Below, one piece after another: positions 7,343 to 16,029 of a DNA stretch of 35,669 bases. Numbering within the stretch: position 1 is the stretch's first letter; each line of letters begins with the position of its first letter. The DNA comes from Bacteroidales bacterium UBA1735 (lineage in GTDB: Bacteria > Bacteroidota > Bacteroidia > Bacteroidales > Paludibacteraceae). The stretch covers positions 1-35,669 of the forward strand of contig DCID01000034.1 in the NCBI GenBank assembly GCA_002315745.1. The letters are read 5' to 3'. The notes below the pieces were generated by a model, which had not been told where the DNA came from, did no database searches, and worked only from the letters and a program-made list of their open reading frames with translations. The translations under genes were made by a program, and so were the position numbers.

Positions 7343-8679
7343 GAATTCATTTCATTGCCATAGGAGGCGCAGCCATGCATAACTTAGCATTGGCGGTTGC
7401 GAGCAAGACGGGATACGTGGTAACGGGTTCGGATGACGAGATCTTCGATCCGGCGCTCACGCACCTGCGTGAAGCAGGACTCTTGCCCGCAGAGATGGGC
7501 TGGCATCCGGAACGGATCACATCCGATATCGATGCCATCATTCTCGGCATGCATGCCCGTGAGGACAACCCCGAGTTGGTACGTGCCCGCGAGTTAGGAC
7601 TACGTATCTACTCCTTCCCCGAGTACCTCTATGAGCAAACGAAGGATAAGATTCGTATCGTCGTAGGTGGTTCGCACGGCAAGACTACGACCACCTCGAT
7701 GATACTCTATGTGCTTAACCGCCTCGGTATCGAAGCCGACTATATGGTAGGAGCACAGATAGAGGGTTTCGAACGCATGGTGCGTCTAAGCGATACGGCT
7801 AAGTACGCTGTATTCGAAGGAGACGAATACCTCACTTCCCCACTCGACCTGCGCAGTAAGTTCCTATGGTATAAGCCCCATATCGCTATCCTAACAGGTA
7901 TAGCATGGGATCATATCAATGTCTTCCCCACTTTCCCCGAATACGTAGAGACGTTTAGGAAGTTCACGAGAAGCATTAGTCAAGCCTTCATCTACTATGA
8001 AGGGGATGATAACCTGCAGATGCTAGCGGAGGAGTTGTCGGTTAACAATGCACCATGTATCGTTCTTCCCTATCGCGAATATACAGGCGAGGTGAAGATG
8101 ACCGTGTTCGGACGCCATAACATGCAGAACCTGCAAGCAGCGTGTCTGGCTTGTGAACAGATAGGCGTGAAGCGCGAAGATTTCTACCGCGAGATCGCTT
8201 CGTTCACAGGGGCAAGCAACAGGCTAGAGTTAGTGGATGAACGGTTATCGGTGGACGGTGAACGATTATCGGTGGCGTATAAGGATTTTGCGCATAGTCC
8301 GTCTAAACTGAAAGCCACGGTTAATGCCGTCCGCGAACAGTACCCGAACATGCGCCTAGTGGCAGCGATGGAGTTACATACGTTCTCGTCACTGATGGCG
8401 GATTTTTTACCGCAATATAAGGATTGCATGAAGGAAGCCGATGTGGCACTCGTCTATTTTAACCCGAAGGTGATTGAGCATAAACGGCTCACACCCATCA
8501 CGAAGGAAGAAGTAGCCGCAGCATTCGGCACACCGAACATCGAAGTATTCACCGAGAGCGAGGCACTGCAAGCCCGCCTTCGTCAAGAAGACTACAACAA
8601 TACCGCGTTGCTGATGATGTCGAGCGGTACGTTCGATGGCATCAACGTCAATGAGTTTGCACGCGAGCTCATCGACTAA
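7339..8679 (+). CDS. mpl: Murein peptide ligase Mpl
   Basis: Mpl (UDP-N-acetylmuramate:L-alanyl-gamma-D-glutamyl-meso-diaminopimelate ligase) attaches recycled murein tripeptide to UDP-MurNAc in the cytoplasm. The 446-residue protein starts with the MurC/Mpl Rossmann-like motif MRIHFIAIGGAAMHNLA, has the ATP-binding loop GSHGKTTTTS (near residue 110), an acidic GDEYLTSP region and the ASNRLELV and YKDFAHSPSKL segments of the Mur ligase C-terminal domain. MurC is the closest alternative, but the MHNLA variant and the FAHSP element fit Mpl. The start ATG lies inside the last heptamer repeat of the preceding spacer. A hairpin spans its stop codon. Confidence 0.93.
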   Translation: MRIHFIAIGGAAMHNLALAVASKTGYVVTGSDDEIFDPALTHLREAGLLPAEMGWHPERITSDIDAIILGMHAREDNPELVRARELGLRIYSFPEYLYEQTKDKIRIVVGGSHGKTTTTSMILYVLNRLGIEADYMVGAQIEGFERMVRLSDTAKYAVFEGDEYLTSPLDLRSKFLWYKPHIAILTGIAWDHINVFPTFPEYVETFRKFTRSISQAFIYYEGDDNLQMLAEELSVNNAPCIVLPYREYTGEVKMTVFGRHNMQNLQAACLACEQIGVKREDFYREIASFTGASNRLELVDERLSVDGERLSVAYKDFAHSPSKLKATVNAVREQYPNMRLVAAMELHTFSSLMADFLPQYKDCMKEADVALVYFNPKVIEHKRLTPITKEEVAAAFGTPNIEVFTESEALQARLRQEDYNNTALLMMSSGTFDGINVNEFARELID

Positions 8680-8699
8680 TCGCGGCAACTCCGATTAGT
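8675..8699 (+). other. Hairpin over the mpl stop codon
   Basis: ACTAATCG (8675-8682) and CGATTAGT (8692-8699) form a perfect 8-bp stem with a 9-base loop, containing the mpl stop codon in the left arm and ending 10 bp before the next start codon. There is no T-tract, so it is not a standard terminator. Confidence 0.6.
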
Positions 8700-8709
8700 A
8701 AATAAAACA

Positions 8710-9132
8710 ATGGATAAGCAAACTAAACGCGACCATCTGTATATGAAGATGGCGTACACATGGTCAGAGAACTCATACTGCGAACGCCGTAAGGTGGGCG
8801 CGTTGATGGTTAAGAACCAGATGATCATCTCCGATGGTTTCAATGGAACACCTTCGGGGTTTGAGAACCACTGTGAGGATGACAATAATGTCTCCTTCCC
8901 TTACGTGCTGCATGCTGAGGCGAACGCGATCACCAAAGTGGCGCGATCCAATAACTCTGCCGAGGATGCTACACTCTATGTCACCGCTTCGCCGTGTATG
9001 GAGTGTGCTAAACTGATTATCCAAGCGGGTATCAAACGCGTCGTATATGGAGAGAAATACCGCATTACCGATGGCATCGATCTCCTCCAAAAAGCCCATA
9101 TTGAAGTAGTGGAGTTGCATGATGAAAAATAA
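8710..9132 (+). CDS. comEB: dCMP deaminase family protein (ComEB-like)
   Basis: This 140-residue zinc-dependent deaminase matches deoxycytidylate deaminases, which convert dCMP to dUMP for thymidylate synthesis. The zinc and catalytic motif HAE (residues 68-70) and the PCMEC motif (95-99, ligands Cys96 and Cys99) are present, and the N-terminal YMKMAYTWSENSYCERRKVG segment is typical of the dCMP class rather than cytidine or tRNA-adenosine deaminases. Length is normal. The stop codon overlaps the start of the S41 protease gene by 14 bp, indicating coupling. ComEB is the name of the Bacillus homologue encoded beside comEC; a role in competence is not established. Confidence 0.92.
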   Translation: MDKQTKRDHLYMKMAYTWSENSYCERRKVGALMVKNQMIISDGFNGTPSGFENHCEDDNNVSFPYVLHAEANAITKVARSNNSAEDATLYVTASPCMECAKLIIQAGIKRVVYGEKYRITDGIDLLQKAHIEVVELHDEK

Positions 9133-10738
9133 GTATCTATATCCTACCCTCACCGTAGCCTGTCTATTGGTAGGGTTCCTATTGGGAAACGCTATTAGCA
9201 ACAAGGCGAATGCGCAGCGGTTCATTATCCAGAATGGACAGATCATTGCGCAACCTAGTTCGAAAGTCGATCAACTCATGCAGTTGATGGAAAATGCCTA
9301 TGTGGATAAACTGAACATGGACTCCATCACCGACGAAGTGATGAATGAGGTGGTTAAAAAGTTAGATCCTCACTCCGCATATATCCCAAAGGAAGATATA
9401 GAGATGGTTAACTCCGAACTGTCCGGTTCGTTTTCGGGCATCGGAGTACAGTTCACGGTGCAAAATGATACAGTCAATATTGTGGCCGTCATCTCTGGCG
9501 GTCCGTGCGAAGGCATAGGCGTGATTGCGGGTGATAAGATTGTCGAAGTCAATGACTCCGCTTTTGTAGGAAAGAAGATTAATAACGAAAAAGTAATGCA
9601 CACCCTTCGCGGTGAGAAAGGCACAGAAGTGAAGATTGGCATCCGCCGTGCAGGTACTGACGAGGTCTTACGTTACACCATCACCCGTGGCGATATACCT
9701 GTTCACTCCGTAGATGCGAAGTTTATTATTGAAACAAAAAGCGAAAAGATAGGTTTTATTCGAGCCAATAAGTTCGGTGAGACCACGTATGAGGAGTTTA
9801 TCCAAGCTCTCGCTTCGCTCCGTTCCAAGGGTGCCACCTCATATATTGTGGACTTACGAGAGAACTCCGGAGGATACATGGAGCAAGCCATACGTATGTG
9901 TAACGAGTTCCTACAATCGGGCGATATGATCGTCTATGCCGAAGGACGCTCCTATCCACGATACGAAGCGAAAGCCAATGGCACAGGTCGGTTTAAGGAG
10001 GTACCACTCGTAGTGCTCATCGATAATTTCTCGGCATCGGCTAGCGAGATCTTCGCGGGTGCGATGCAGGATAATGACCGCGCTACGATCATCGGTCGCC
10101 GTTCGTTTGGTAAGGGACTGGTGCAACAGCAGATGCCGTTCCAAGATGGTAGTGCCATCCGCCTAACCGTAGCACGCTACTACACACCTTCGGGTCGCTG
10201 CATACAAAAACCCTATACATTGGGGGATCAAGAAGATTATGCCAAGGACTTTATGGATCGCTATGAGCATGGCGAGTTCTACTCAGCCGACAGCATCCAT
10301 TTCGCAGATAGTACCATCTACCGCACCAAAGCGGGTCGCGTAGTACATGGCGGTGGTGGTATCATGCCCGATATCTTCGTTGGACGTGACACCAGCCTAT
10401 ATACACCGTGGTTCAATAAATGTGTCAACTACGCCTATACATACCAGTTTGCGTTTAAGTACACAGACAAGCATCGCAAGGAACTGAGTGCCTATAAAGA
10501 TTGGCAATCGTTAGAGAAACATCTAATCAAAGCCAACTGGTTGAATGAGTTCGTTGCGTTCGCGAAAGAGAAAGGTGTCGAACCCAATGCGGCACAGATT
10601 GCCCAATCCTCCCCGTTGGCTACGCGCTTGATTAACGCCTATATTGTACGAAACATCCTCGGCGACGAAGGGTTCTTCCCACTCTTCGAGCGTGATGACG
10701 AGATCACAAAAGCCGCTGTAGAGTACCTGAGTAAATAA
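9119..10738 (+). CDS. C-terminal processing peptidase, S41 family
   Basis: This 539-residue protein is a CtpA/Prc-like periplasmic serine protease with an N-terminal membrane anchor or signal (MMKNKYLYPTLTVACLLVGFLLGNAIS). A PDZ domain follows (SGSFSGIGVQFTV to about residue 190, with GEKGTEVKIGIRR), then the S41 catalytic domain. The nucleophile lies in DNFSASASEIFAGA and the general-base lysine in GRRSFGKGLVQ. A helical C-terminal extension is present. The first two codons are both ATG (9119 and 9122); the overlap with the deaminase gene favours coupling. Such proteases trim C-termini of envelope proteins; in Bacteroidota the substrates are mostly unknown. Confidence 0.95.
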   Translation: MMKNKYLYPTLTVACLLVGFLLGNAISNKANAQRFIIQNGQIIAQPSSKVDQLMQLMENAYVDKLNMDSITDEVMNEVVKKLDPHSAYIPKEDIEMVNSELSGSFSGIGVQFTVQNDTVNIVAVISGGPCEGIGVIAGDKIVEVNDSAFVGKKINNEKVMHTLRGEKGTEVKIGIRRAGTDEVLRYTITRGDIPVHSVDAKFIIETKSEKIGFIRANKFGETTYEEFIQALASLRSKGATSYIVDLRENSGGYMEQAIRMCNEFLQSGDMIVYAEGRSYPRYEAKANGTGRFKEVPLVVLIDNFSASASEIFAGAMQDNDRATIIGRRSFGKGLVQQQMPFQDGSAIRLTVARYYTPSGRCIQKPYTLGDQEDYAKDFMDRYEHGEFYSADSIHFADSTIYRTKAGRVVHGGGGIMPDIFVGRDTSLYTPWFNKCVNYAYTYQFAFKYTDKHRKELSAYKDWQSLEKHLIKANWLNEFVAFAKEKGVEPNAAQIAQSSPLATRLINAYIVRNILGDEGFFPLFERDDEITKAAVEYLSK

Positions 10739-10740
10739 AA

Positions 10741-10771
10741 AATCGTACATCGTAAATCCGTAAATCGTAAA
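10741..10771 (+). repeat. GTAAATC heptamer repeats between ctp and rpe
   Basis: The 40-bp spacer holds AATCGTACATC, GTAAATCC and GTAAATCGTAAAT, again degenerate copies of the heptamer seen at 7314. No promoter motif is seen in it. Confidence 0.8.
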
Positions 10772-10778
10772 TAAGATT

Positions 10779-11423
10779 ATGAAGATCATTGCCCCAAGTG
10801 TATTAAGTGCCGATTTTGGCAACTTGCAAAGAGACATCGAGATGCTCAATCGCAGTGAAGCCGAATGGATTCATGTGGATGTGATGGATGGTGTGTTTGT
10901 ACCTAATATCTCCTTTGGTTTTCCCGTGATGGAACCCCTCAAAAAATATGCCACCAAACCACTCGATGTGCATTTGATGATTGTGCATCCTGAGAAATAT
11001 GTGGAGCGTTTTTGTGATGCAGGTGCTTGGAGCGTTGGCTTCCACTTAGAGGCTGTCGAAGACCCACTACCAATCCTTAATCTCATCAAAGCCAAGGGTG
11101 TACGTACTTGCCTTACCATCAATCCCGATATTGATGTGCATCGCCTCGATCCATACTTGGACAAGGTCGATATGGTGCTACTGATGTCTGTGTTTGCAGG
11201 TTTTGGGGGACAACGTTTTATCCCCGAGACGATGGATAAGTTGCGTTATGTACATAGTGAGATTGCGCGTCGTGGGTTAAAGACACTGGTGGAGATAGAT
11301 GGTGGTGTGAATATAGACAATGCGTCGGTGCTCTTTGAAGCCGGTGCAGATGTATTGGTAGCAGGTAGTGCCGTGTTCAAAGCCGCTGATCCTGAAAACA
11401 CGATTCACCAAATGCTCCAGTAG
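10779..11423 (+). CDS. rpe: Ribulose-phosphate 3-epimerase
   Basis: Rpe interconverts ribulose 5-phosphate and xylulose 5-phosphate in the pentose phosphate pathway. The 214-residue TIM barrel begins with the family signature IAPSVLSADFGNL, has the metal and catalytic segment IHVDVMDGVFVPN, HLMIVHPEKYVE in the third strand region, the second Asp in VEIDGGVN, and the phosphate-binding segment VAGSAVFKA. Length is typical. The stop codon is followed one base later by the comEC start, so the two are probably translated together. Confidence 0.97.
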   Translation: MKIIAPSVLSADFGNLQRDIEMLNRSEAEWIHVDVMDGVFVPNISFGFPVMEPLKKYATKPLDVHLMIVHPEKYVERFCDAGAWSVGFHLEAVEDPLPILNLIKAKGVRTCLTINPDIDVHRLDPYLDKVDMVLLMSVFAGFGGQRFIPETMDKLRYVHSEIARRGLKTLVEIDGGVNIDNASVLFEAGADVLVAGSAVFKAADPENTIHQMLQ

Positions 11424-11424
11424 C

Positions 11425-12864
11425 ATGCGCGAATGGTTTCGTTCTCATCCTTTTGTACTACTCTTGCTACCCCTCGTAGCATTCCTTTTACTCTGTGACC
11501 TAACTAGGTGGCCGATCGACTTATTACGTCATACGGATGTGCCCTATATAGGAACGGAAAGTACGTTCTTTGCTATCGCCGAAGATTATCCTACTGAACG
11601 CGCTAAGACATGGCGTTATACTTGTTCGCTTTATCCAACCTCCGGTGAGTCGCGCACTCGCGCGTACGTATATATAAGGAAAGATTCCACACGTCTTTTG
11701 CCCGCCATGGGGGACACATTATGGCTGTGCACGACGCTGCGCCGTCCGGACAGCATCGGCGAATTCGACTACGCCACTTACCTGCGTCGACAAGGCATTG
11801 CAGGTACATGCTATGTACAAGGTTCACAGTGGCAACACCTTGGTAAAGCAACCCATCCTCATGGATTCATCCAATGGGCACGATGGGCACAACACCGGCT
11901 CTTTGAACAGTATCAGCAATGGGGTATATCTGAACCACAATTAGGCACCTTAGCGGCATTGAGTTTGGGTTATAAGGACGATTTAGATGACGATATACAT
12001 CATGCCTTCCAGCGGTCTGGGGCTACCCATATCTTAGCCGTGAGTGGTATGCATACGGGTATCATCTATTCCATTATATTGACTTTACTCACCTGTTTTC
12101 ATTACCGCAATCCCCGTTACGAAGAACGCCTTCGTAGAGTTATGGTGGTGGTTGTCGTTATCGTTTCCCTTTGGTTATACGCTTTTCTTACAGGACTCAG
12201 TCCTTCGGTCGTTCGCGCCGTGATCATGCTCACTATTAACGAATTGGCTTACGCGCTATACCGTCGTCCCAACTCCGTCAACACTATTGCCGCTGCGGCC
12301 TTCTTGATTCTCTGTTTTCAGCCATTGGATCTTTTCTCGGTCAGTTTCCAACTCAGTTTTGCGGCGGTGACAGCCATCATTGTCTTAGAACCTCACTTGC
12401 GCCAACTCATCCCGCAACCCGAAATGTCCAAGTGGATGCGGTCAATCTATCTTTTCTTGAGTGCCCTCATCACCGTCTCATTGGCAGCGCAGATAGGCAC
12501 CTTACCCTTCACGCTCTACTATTATGGGCAGACAACATACTATTTTATGCTAACCAACCTAGTCGTTATCCCGGTCGCTATTGCTATGATGTGGGGTGCG
12601 TTTGCGACCTTCATCGTGGGGGTGTTTAGTTCGAGCGGAGCAGTTGTCTTAGCCAAGGTGGTAGAGGGAATCACATGGGTCATGAACAACTATGTACAAT
12701 GGGTGGAACAGTTACCTGGTTGCACGGTGGAAACATCCATCTCCTCTGCTATGGTAGTTTGCTATTTTGGGGCAGTTGTTTGCGCCTATATGGCGTTTAA
12801 ACGATCCTTCTGGTGGTTTGTTCCAACCGCCTTATCGCTCACAATCTTCTGTTTGTTATACTAA
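11425..12864 (+). CDS. comEC: ComEC/Rec2-family membrane protein
   Basis: ComEC forms the inner-membrane channel for single-stranded DNA during natural transformation. The start is set at ATG 11425, just after the rpe stop, giving 479 residues; an upstream in-frame Met would lie inside rpe. The N-terminus has a hydrophobic anchor (HPFVLLLLPLVAFLLLC), a DUF4131-like soluble section and then the competence domain, with the hallmark ATHILAVSGMHTGIIYSI and LTGLSPSVVRAVIMLTINELAYAL segments (both shown here in part) and several membrane helices. It lacks the C-terminal metallo-beta-lactamase domain found in long ComEC proteins, a common state in Bacteroidota. Confidence 0.93.
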   Translation: MREWFRSHPFVLLLLPLVAFLLLCDLTRWPIDLLRHTDVPYIGTESTFFAIAEDYPTERAKTWRYTCSLYPTSGESRTRAYVYIRKDSTRLLPAMGDTLWLCTTLRRPDSIGEFDYATYLRRQGIAGTCYVQGSQWQHLGKATHPHGFIQWARWAQHRLFEQYQQWGISEPQLGTLAALSLGYKDDLDDDIHHAFQRSGATHILAVSGMHTGIIYSIILTLLTCFHYRNPRYEERLRRVMVVVVVIVSLWLYAFLTGLSPSVVRAVIMLTINELAYALYRRPNSVNTIAAAAFLILCFQPLDLFSVSFQLSFAAVTAIIVLEPHLRQLIPQPEMSKWMRSIYLFLSALITVSLAAQIGTLPFTLYYYGQTTYYFMLTNLVVIPVAIAMMWGAFATFIVGVFSSSGAVVLAKVVEGITWVMNNYVQWVEQLPGCTVETSISSAMVVCYFGAVVCAYMAFKRSFWWFVPTALSLTIFCLLY

Positions 12865-12889
12865 TTATCCCAAAAAATAGGGACAAGTA

Positions 12890-12920
12890 TTGCATATATC
12901 AAAAAAAAAGTGTAATTTTG
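12890..12920 (+). promoter_or_regulatory. Promoter of the nucleoside-recognition gene
   Basis: TTG (12890-12892), 20-base spacer with a nine-base A-tract, then TAATTTTG (12913-12920), 42 bases before the start codon. The 54-bp block 12867-12920 is nearly identical to 3981-4034 in front of typA. Confidence 0.78.
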
Positions 12921-12962
12921 CACCGTCAAACGTGCATTGAGCATTGTTAATCGTCAATCATT

Positions 12963-14195
12963 ATGGTACTGAATTACATTTGGATAGGGCTAATCTTGAT
13001 TGCCATTGTGGTGGGAGTTGTACAGATGCTATGTTTCGGACAGGGTGATATCCTGACCGAGTTACTCAACTCCACTTTCACTTCCGCCAAGACAGGTTTT
13101 GAGATTAGTCTCGGCTTAACGGGTGTCCTCTCCTTATGGATGGGTATCATGCGTATTGGTGAGAAAGCGGGTGTGGTCAATCAGTTGTCTCGTGCTGTCA
13201 GTCCATTCTTTACCCGTATCTTCCCCGAACTACCCAAGGGTCATCCCGCTTTTGGCTCCATGTTGATGAACCTCTCCGCGACGATGTTAGGCATCGACAA
13301 TGCCGCTACCCCATTGGGGCTGCAAGCTATGCGCGAGATGCAAGAAACCAATCCCGATAAGGACAAGGCTTCCAACTCGATGATCATGTTTTTGGTATTA
13401 GTCACGAGCGGTCTGACCCTCGTACCCGTGTCGATTATGACTTATCGTGCCCAATTAGGAGCCGCCAACCCCGCCGATGTGTTTCTTCCTATTCTCTTAG
13501 CCACCTATTTTGCCGCGATGGCAGGGCTGATTAGTGTCGCTATCATACAAAAAATTAACCTCCTTAACCGCGTAGTCTTAGGGACCTTAGGAGGACTGAC
13601 CCTCCTTGTTGGAGGCGTGATATGGGCTGCACTATCCTTTCCTCAGGCAGTAGTGAGTCGTTGGTCAGCGGTCTTAGCCGCGGTGATGTTGTTGGGTGTG
13701 ATCGTGTGGTTCATTATAGCCGGTATGGGTAAGCGTATCAATGTCTATGACGCTTTCATTGACGGAGCGAAAGATGGATTCAAGACAGCAGTAGGTATCA
13801 TTCCGTATCTCATTGCTATTCTGGTAGCAGTGGGTATGTTCCGCGCCAGTGGTGCGATGGATTGGCTGATTGGCGGATTAGGGTATGCCTTTGCCGCCAT
13901 AGGACTGAACACCGATTTTGTCCCTGCCTTACCGACGGCTCTCATGCGTCCGCTCAGCGGTAGTGGTGCCCGCGGACTGATGATAGACGCTATGGTGCAA
14001 TATGGGGCAGACTCGTTTGTAGGACGTTTGGTTAGTATTGTACAAGGTTCGACGGATACGACTTTTTATATTATTGCGGTCTATTTCGGTAGCGTGAACA
14101 TTCGCAATACTCGATATGCGGTGTTATGTGGACTCATCGCTGATTTTATTGGCATACTGGCTGCCATCTTATTGGGATATATTTTCTTTTATTAA
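12963..14195 (+). CDS. SpmA/SpmB-like nucleoside-recognition membrane protein
   Basis: This 410-residue polytopic membrane protein looks like a fusion of SpmA and SpmB, two nucleoside-recognition (Gate) domain proteins. The first half carries NSTFTSAKTGFEISLGLTG and the segment MLNLSATMLGIDNAATPLG (one residue shortened here), both typical of SpmA. The second half carries YDAFIDGAKDGFKTAVGIIP and RPLSGSGARGLMID, typical of SpmB, and ends in a hydrophobic helix. In Bacillus the separate proteins affect spore-core dehydration; in non-sporulating Bacteroidota the fused form is common and its substrate is unknown. It has its own promoter and is followed 12 bp later by the TlpA-like gene. Confidence 0.88.
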   Translation: MVLNYIWIGLILIAIVVGVVQMLCFGQGDILTELLNSTFTSAKTGFEISLGLTGVLSLWMGIMRIGEKAGVVNQLSRAVSPFFTRIFPELPKGHPAFGSMLMNLSATMLGIDNAATPLGLQAMREMQETNPDKDKASNSMIMFLVLVTSGLTLVPVSIMTYRAQLGAANPADVFLPILLATYFAAMAGLISVAIIQKINLLNRVVLGTLGGLTLLVGGVIWAALSFPQAVVSRWSAVLAAVMLLGVIVWFIIAGMGKRINVYDAFIDGAKDGFKTAVGIIPYLIAILVAVGMFRASGAMDWLIGGLGYAFAAIGLNTDFVPALPTALMRPLSGSGARGLMIDAMVQYGADSFVGRLVSIVQGSTDTTFYIIAVYFGSVNIRNTRYAVLCGLIADFIGILAAILLGYIFFY

Positions 14196-14207
14196 CTCTT
14201 TATCCTT

Positions 14208-14975
14208 ATGAAAACTTTTATGAATCGTACATGGTGCGTCATCTATGGTACAATGTGTATCGTATTATTATTGACGTTGAGTGCATGTCATCGCACAGCG
14301 GATGAGAAAGCAATAGACGAAGCACGCAAGGCTTTTGATCGTCAGGTAGTTGCTCTTACTGATAGCCTGCCTCATCTCACCGAGTCTGAATTCTTAGCGT
14401 ACTATCTGCCCTTAGTGGTCTCCACCTATGAGCAGCATAAGGACGATGTGTTTGGTGCAGAGTTACTCTGCGATTTTATCAATTATGCCAACGACCCCGA
14501 GAAGGCGCACCAGCTCTACGACCAGGCATCTCGTCTCGTGCAGGAGGATAAGAACGTATGCAAGTACCTTGCCTTAATGGATACCCGTGCCACCGTGGCT
14601 CCTGGTATGCCCTATAAGGAGGTCTGCGGTATAGATGTCATCACCGGTGACTCGGTATGCTTGAGTCAGTTCTTGGGAAAAGATAAGCCCGTACTGATTG
14701 ATTTCTGGGCATCATGGTGCTCACCCTGCCGCGAGTTGATTAAGACGCATCTGATGGACGTCTATGCCGAAGGTAAGGTGACTATTGTCGGTATTGCTGT
14801 ATGGGAAGATGATATCGAAGACACCCGCCGCGCAATGGATAAGTTAGGAGTTCAATGGCCCGTTATCTATACCGGAGGTCGAGAGGCTTCGCCCTCTATG
14901 GAGTATGGCGTATTCGGCATCCCCACCACGTTCCTTATCTCCCCTGAAGGCATCATTCTCCCCAACGAGGAGTAG
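14208..14975 (+). CDS. TlpA-like thioredoxin-fold lipoprotein
   Basis: The 255-residue protein has a type II signal peptide with lipobox LSAC (Cys27), a helical N-terminal domain of about 100 residues and a C-terminal thioredoxin fold with the redox motif WCSPC (Cys171 and Cys174) and the cis-proline segment FGIPTTFLIS. It should act as a periplasmic thiol-disulfide reductase or a related sensor. The protein stops immediately after the last beta strand (SPEGIILPNEE); most relatives continue with a final helix of some 15-25 residues. Neither alternative frame downstream restores such a helix, so the C-terminus seems truly short. It sits 12 bp after the SpmA/SpmB-like gene and converges on the MBL gene. 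Confidence 0.9.
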   Translation: MKTFMNRTWCVIYGTMCIVLLLTLSACHRTADEKAIDEARKAFDRQVVALTDSLPHLTESEFLAYYLPLVVSTYEQHKDDVFGAELLCDFINYANDPEKAHQLYDQASRLVQEDKNVCKYLALMDTRATVAPGMPYKEVCGIDVITGDSVCLSQFLGKDKPVLIDFWASWCSPCRELIKTHLMDVYAEGKVTIVGIAVWEDDIEDTRRAMDKLGVQWPVIYTGGREASPSMEYGVFGIPTTFLISPEGIILPNEE

Positions 14976-14998
14976 TCTATTCTACGTATCTTAGTACA

Positions 14999-15817
14999 TC
15001 ATAGTACTATCTGGTCACCACCAGATAGATATGTTATCTGGGTGCCCATGATGGATCTCAGTTTATCATAATAGGCCTTGCCTGTGCAATGCATAGTATA
15101 GAACTGTGTATGGGAATAGTGCATCAGTTCGGCTGCTAACTGGCGAATAAAAGTAGCCTCGTCCGCAGGGTTCAGTCCGCTCTTGAGAAGGTGCATCCCA
15201 GCAAGCACATAGGTAGGTGCATGTCCTATCATTTCTGTACTACGTCGGAGAATATTCACTATGCCTCGATGGGCACAACCGGCTATTAAGACAGATAATC
15301 CCCCCTCTTCGATAATCAAGTTCTGTTCATGGCAAAAAGTGTCATTCACGTGACTTGTAGAACCAAAAAGCAATCGGTTACCAGGAGGATAGCAGCAACT
15401 ACCTTGCACGTCCGAGAAGAGCCGTAGATGATCCTGTATAGATAGGGGAGAATCACACATCACTAAGCGAGGGTGATTGGATAGTTTTGGATCTAATCCA
15501 ATATACGTTAATCCATCTTCGCGCAAAGAATAGTGGGGTAAGAAAGCATCCTTATGGACATACACAGTCGCTTGGTCATTCCCTTCTAAAAACGATACTA
15601 ATCCACCTCCGTGGTCGTAATGACCATGTGAAACGATGGCCACATTTATCTCTTTTAGATCCAATCCCATTCGCTGCGCATTCTGCCAAAACAACTCACT
15701 CTGTCCCATATCGAACAGCACTTGCAGTCCATCACGCAACTGGATATGAAGGCACAATCCATGCTCGGTGGGCAATCCGTTGGCACTAAGGTCATCTATA
15801 AGGGATGTGATAATCAT
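14999..15817 (-). CDS. MBL-fold metallohydrolase
   Basis: The start is placed at ATG 15817 (MIITSLIDDLSANGL), giving 272 residues; the open frame extends upstream to 16144, but that extension crosses a promoter and runs antisense to tRNA-Ser and is not plausible. The metal-binding motif is HGHYDH (residues 64-69), followed by the GGG segment, and further ligands are likely in IAGCAHRGI and GMHLL. This pattern fits the subfamily annotated as dihydropterin ribofuranosyl-aminobenzene phosphate synthase-like, whose bacterial function is unclear. The N-terminal segment LIDDLSANGLPTEHGL is also typical of it. The gene has its own promoter and is monocistronic. Confidence 0.9.
   Translation of the reverse strand: MIITSLIDDLSANGLPTEHGLCLHIQLRDGLQVLFDMGQSELFWQNAQRMGLDLKEINVAIVSHGHYDHGGGLVSFLEGNDQATVYVHKDAFLPHYSLREDGLTYIGLDPKLSNHPRLVMCDSPLSIQDHLRLFSDVQGSCCYPPGNRLLFGSTSHVNDTFCHEQNLIIEEGGLSVLIAGCAHRGIVNILRRSTEMIGHAPTYVLAGMHLLKSGLNPADEATFIRQLAAELMHYSHTQFYTMHCTGKAYYDKLRSIMGTQITYLSGGDQIVL
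15007..15028. other. Perfect 9-bp hairpin at the tlpA-like/MBL convergent end
   Basis: CTATCTGGT and ACCAGATAG flank a CACC loop. It lies in the last codons of the MBL gene and 31 bp past the stop of the TlpA-like gene. No T-tract follows on either strand, so a terminator role is uncertain. Confidence 0.45.
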
Positions 15818-15848
15818 ATATATTGGAGTGTTCAATCGTTTCAGGGTA

Positions 15849-15879
15849 CAAAGGTACTGTTTTTTTGGTATATAAACAA
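15849..15879 (-). promoter_or_regulatory. MBL hydrolase promoter
   Basis: Minus-strand TACCTTTG (15856-15849) with TTG (15879-15877) and a 20-base spacer holding a seven-base A-tract. It is divergent from the tRNA-Ser promoter 80 bp away. Confidence 0.75.
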
Positions 15880-15960
15880 ATGTTTGTTTGCGATGTACTA
15901 AACACAAGAATTTGAAATGCTCACTTTTTGCAAAAAAAATCAAAAAAATATGGTAAATAT

Positions 15961-15991
15961 TTGCATATATCAAAAAAAAGCAGTACCTTTG
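15961..15991 (+). promoter_or_regulatory. tRNA-Ser (and probably exbB cluster) promoter
   Basis: TTG (15961-15963), 20-base spacer with an eight-base A-tract, TACCTTTG (15984-15991). The segment TTGCATATATCAAAAAAAA is shared with other promoters in the window. No other promoter motif precedes exbB. Confidence 0.8.
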
Positions 15992-16029
15992 CACGATTTT
16001 TGTGAAATAGGCCGAAACATATCGGCTAA

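Noticed and set aside
15007..15028. Bidirectional terminator at the convergent tlpA-like/MBL end
   Set aside because: The stem is perfect, but no T-tract follows on either strand; it was listed only as a hairpin.
14976..15030. Frameshift restoring the missing end of the TlpA-like protein
   Set aside because: Both alternative frames were read; neither gives a plausible terminal helix and one stops at once, so a recent frameshift is not supported.
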